64,000 nucleotides of DNA, taken from positions 1 through 64,000 of the forward strand of contig JABSPW010000002.1 of assembly GCA_013214285.1 (NCBI GenBank), in the 5' to 3' direction. The translations under genes and the position numbers were made by a program. The DNA comes from Halioglobus sp. Its GTDB lineage: Bacteria; Pseudomonadota; Gammaproteobacteria; Pseudomonadales; Halieaceae. Of this stretch, positions 63,070-64,000 are shown in pieces (the first letter of the stretch is position 1; each line of letters starts with the position of its first letter). A model generated the notes under the pieces. It had not been told where the DNA came from and ran no database searches. It was given only the letters and a program-made list of their open reading frames with translations.

Positions 63070-64000
63070 CCAGTCAGGTCCTCACTTTACTGCGGACGCT
63101 TGATGAGCGGCAAGTGAACCTATCGCTGAAAGGTGAGGGCTTGGATATCACTGCGCCGCAAGGTGCTATTGATTCTGCGCTGCTAAGAGAGCTGAAGGCT
63201 CACAAGGCCGATATTGTAATGTTGCTGAAGAAAAGAGAAGAGGAGCGCGCGAGAAGGGCGTCCATTGTTGCGGTCGACAGTGCGCAGCCGCAGCCACTTT
63301 CCTTCGCGCAACAGCGCCTGTGGTTTCTCAGTCAATTGGGGCAGTCTCTGGATGGGGCCGCCGCGGACAGCGCCTACCATTTGAGCTGGCTGGTCCATGT
63401 CGAGGGCAGGCTTGATCACAACCTTGTAGCGACAGCTCTGGACCGCCTTGTTCAGCGACATCCAGCGCTGCGTACAGTATTCCGTGATATTGATGGAGAA
63501 GGGCGGCAGCTGGTTCTGGAAACGCTTAAGATTGCACTGCAGCCTCTTGCGGACGATGGCTCGCTTTTGCACCAAGATGACTTGCTCCGTCTGGCCCGGG
63601 AACGCGCCGGTACGGCTTTTGATCTCACCCACGGTCCGTTGATGCGTGTGCACTGTGCACAGTGTGCGGGGTCTAAGGACAGCTATCTTCTCATTACTCT
63701 GCATCATTTGATCGCTGATGGCTGGTCCTTTCCCGTGTTATTAAAGGACTTCGCCACCTTCTACGCCGAGCCTGATAAAGCGCTAGCGGCATTGCCTGTC
63801 GATTATGCAGCCTATGCTAACTGGCAGCGGGCAGATTTGGCGGATCATCGTGATGATCTTCAGGCGTTCTGGCAGGCTGAGCTGTCCGGGGTAGGGTATC
63901 TGCAGTTGCCTACAGATTATGCTCGGTCGCGGAGCTCTTTCCGTCCAGCCGGGCGGGTATCGCTGCAGCTGTCGCCGCTGTCCTTAGCGGCTCTTGAGCG
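63066..64000 (+). CDS. NRPS, TubC docking-condensation domain, cut by window edge
   Basis: The ORF track omits this gene because it is open at the window end. ATG 63066 overlaps the previous TGA. Residues ~1-60 are a TubC-type docking domain (LTLLRTLDERQVNLSLKGEGLDITAPQ, then LLRELKAHKADIVMLL). From ~78 a condensation domain begins: LSFAQQRLWFLSQL, RHPALRTVF and active HHLIADGWS near residue 217. It continues the assembly line with at least one more module beyond the window, so the thioesterase, exporter and any TonB receptor are not visible here. Confidence 0.9.
   Translation, partial: MTSQVLTLLRTLDERQVNLSLKGEGLDITAPQGAIDSALLRELKAHKADIVMLLKKREEERARRASIVAVDSAQPQPLSFAQQRLWFLSQLGQSLDGAAADSAYHLSWLVHVEGRLDHNLVATALDRLVQRHPALRTVFRDIDGEGRQLVLETLKIALQPLADDGSLLHQDDLLRLARERAGTAFDLTHGPLMRVHCAQCAGSKDSYLLITLHHLIADGWSFPVLLKDFATFYAEPDKALAALPVDYAAYANWQRADLADHRDDLQAFWQAELSGVGYLQLPTDYARSRSSFRPAGRVSLQLSPLSLAALE

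Noticed and set aside
1-64000. CRISPR arrays, tRNA or rRNA genes, riboswitches
   Set aside because: No regularly spaced repeats, tRNA-like cloverleaf or conserved RNA segments were seen on reading, though short RNA genes are easy to miss without a covariance search.

Overview
The window looks like the chromosome of a gammaproteobacterium, probably marine. The grounds are the family content: a DUF3581 protein, an MltD-type lytic transglycosylase, a full-length PpnN, biosynthetic SpeA and the carboxy(nor)spermidine enzymes, with many 4-bp ATGA gene overlaps and moderate GC. I cannot fix the genus. I see no tRNA, rRNA, CRISPR array or complete insertion sequence.

Left part (1-17.6 kb). A glycosyltransferase cut by the window edge comes first. 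A three-gene lipid operon follows on the minus strand: secreted protein, diacylglycerol-kinase-like enzyme and TAM41-like nucleotidyltransferase. Divergent from it is an overlapping set of sulfotransferase, glycosyltransferase and 2-oxoglutarate oxygenase, with an Sfp-type phosphopantetheinyl transferase 4 bp behind. Then come DUF3581, two SRPBCC proteins, an SDR, a MORN-repeat/C13-peptidase fusion, a HAD dehalogenase, a TauD-type oxygenase and ppnN. Broken genes are scattered between them: a catechol O-methyltransferase, a family-2 glycosyltransferase and an amber-interrupted ORF.

Middle part (17.6-35.3 kb). A minus-strand polyamine operon runs speA, carboxynorspermidine dehydrogenase, nspC, then a B12-type radical SAM protein. 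A housekeeping stretch holds mltD, a NUDIX hydrolase and small membrane proteins. A fatty-acid-hydroxylase-like enzyme and a double-MarR regulator face a six-gene redox operon (3-hydroxyisobutyrate-dehydrogenase-like, ALDH, two SDRs, epimerase-like, SnoaL-like). A perfect 19-bp palindrome lies in the divergent promoter region.

Gene graveyard (35.3-38.5 kb). Remnants of a Rieske oxygenase, a molybdopterin oxidoreductase, an FAD/NAD(P) oxidoreductase and katG lie together.

Right part (39-64 kb). A promoter overlapped by a 17/19 Fur box precedes a collinear biosynthetic cluster: a SyrP-like oxygenase (with an in-frame amber codon), FAAL-ACP, PKS (KS-AT-DH-ER-KR-ACP), PKS (KS-AT-KR-ACP), TubC-C-TauD, degenerate C-A-T, C-A-T and TubC-C, which runs off the window. 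My hand reading of the first A domain gives DLTKVGHIG, an aspartate-type code. The cluster plausibly makes a fatty-acyl/polyketide peptide containing beta-hydroxyaspartate, possibly an amphiphilic siderophore. That product class is inference. The phosphopantetheinyl transferase near 6.4 kb is the obvious candidate to activate its carrier domains.
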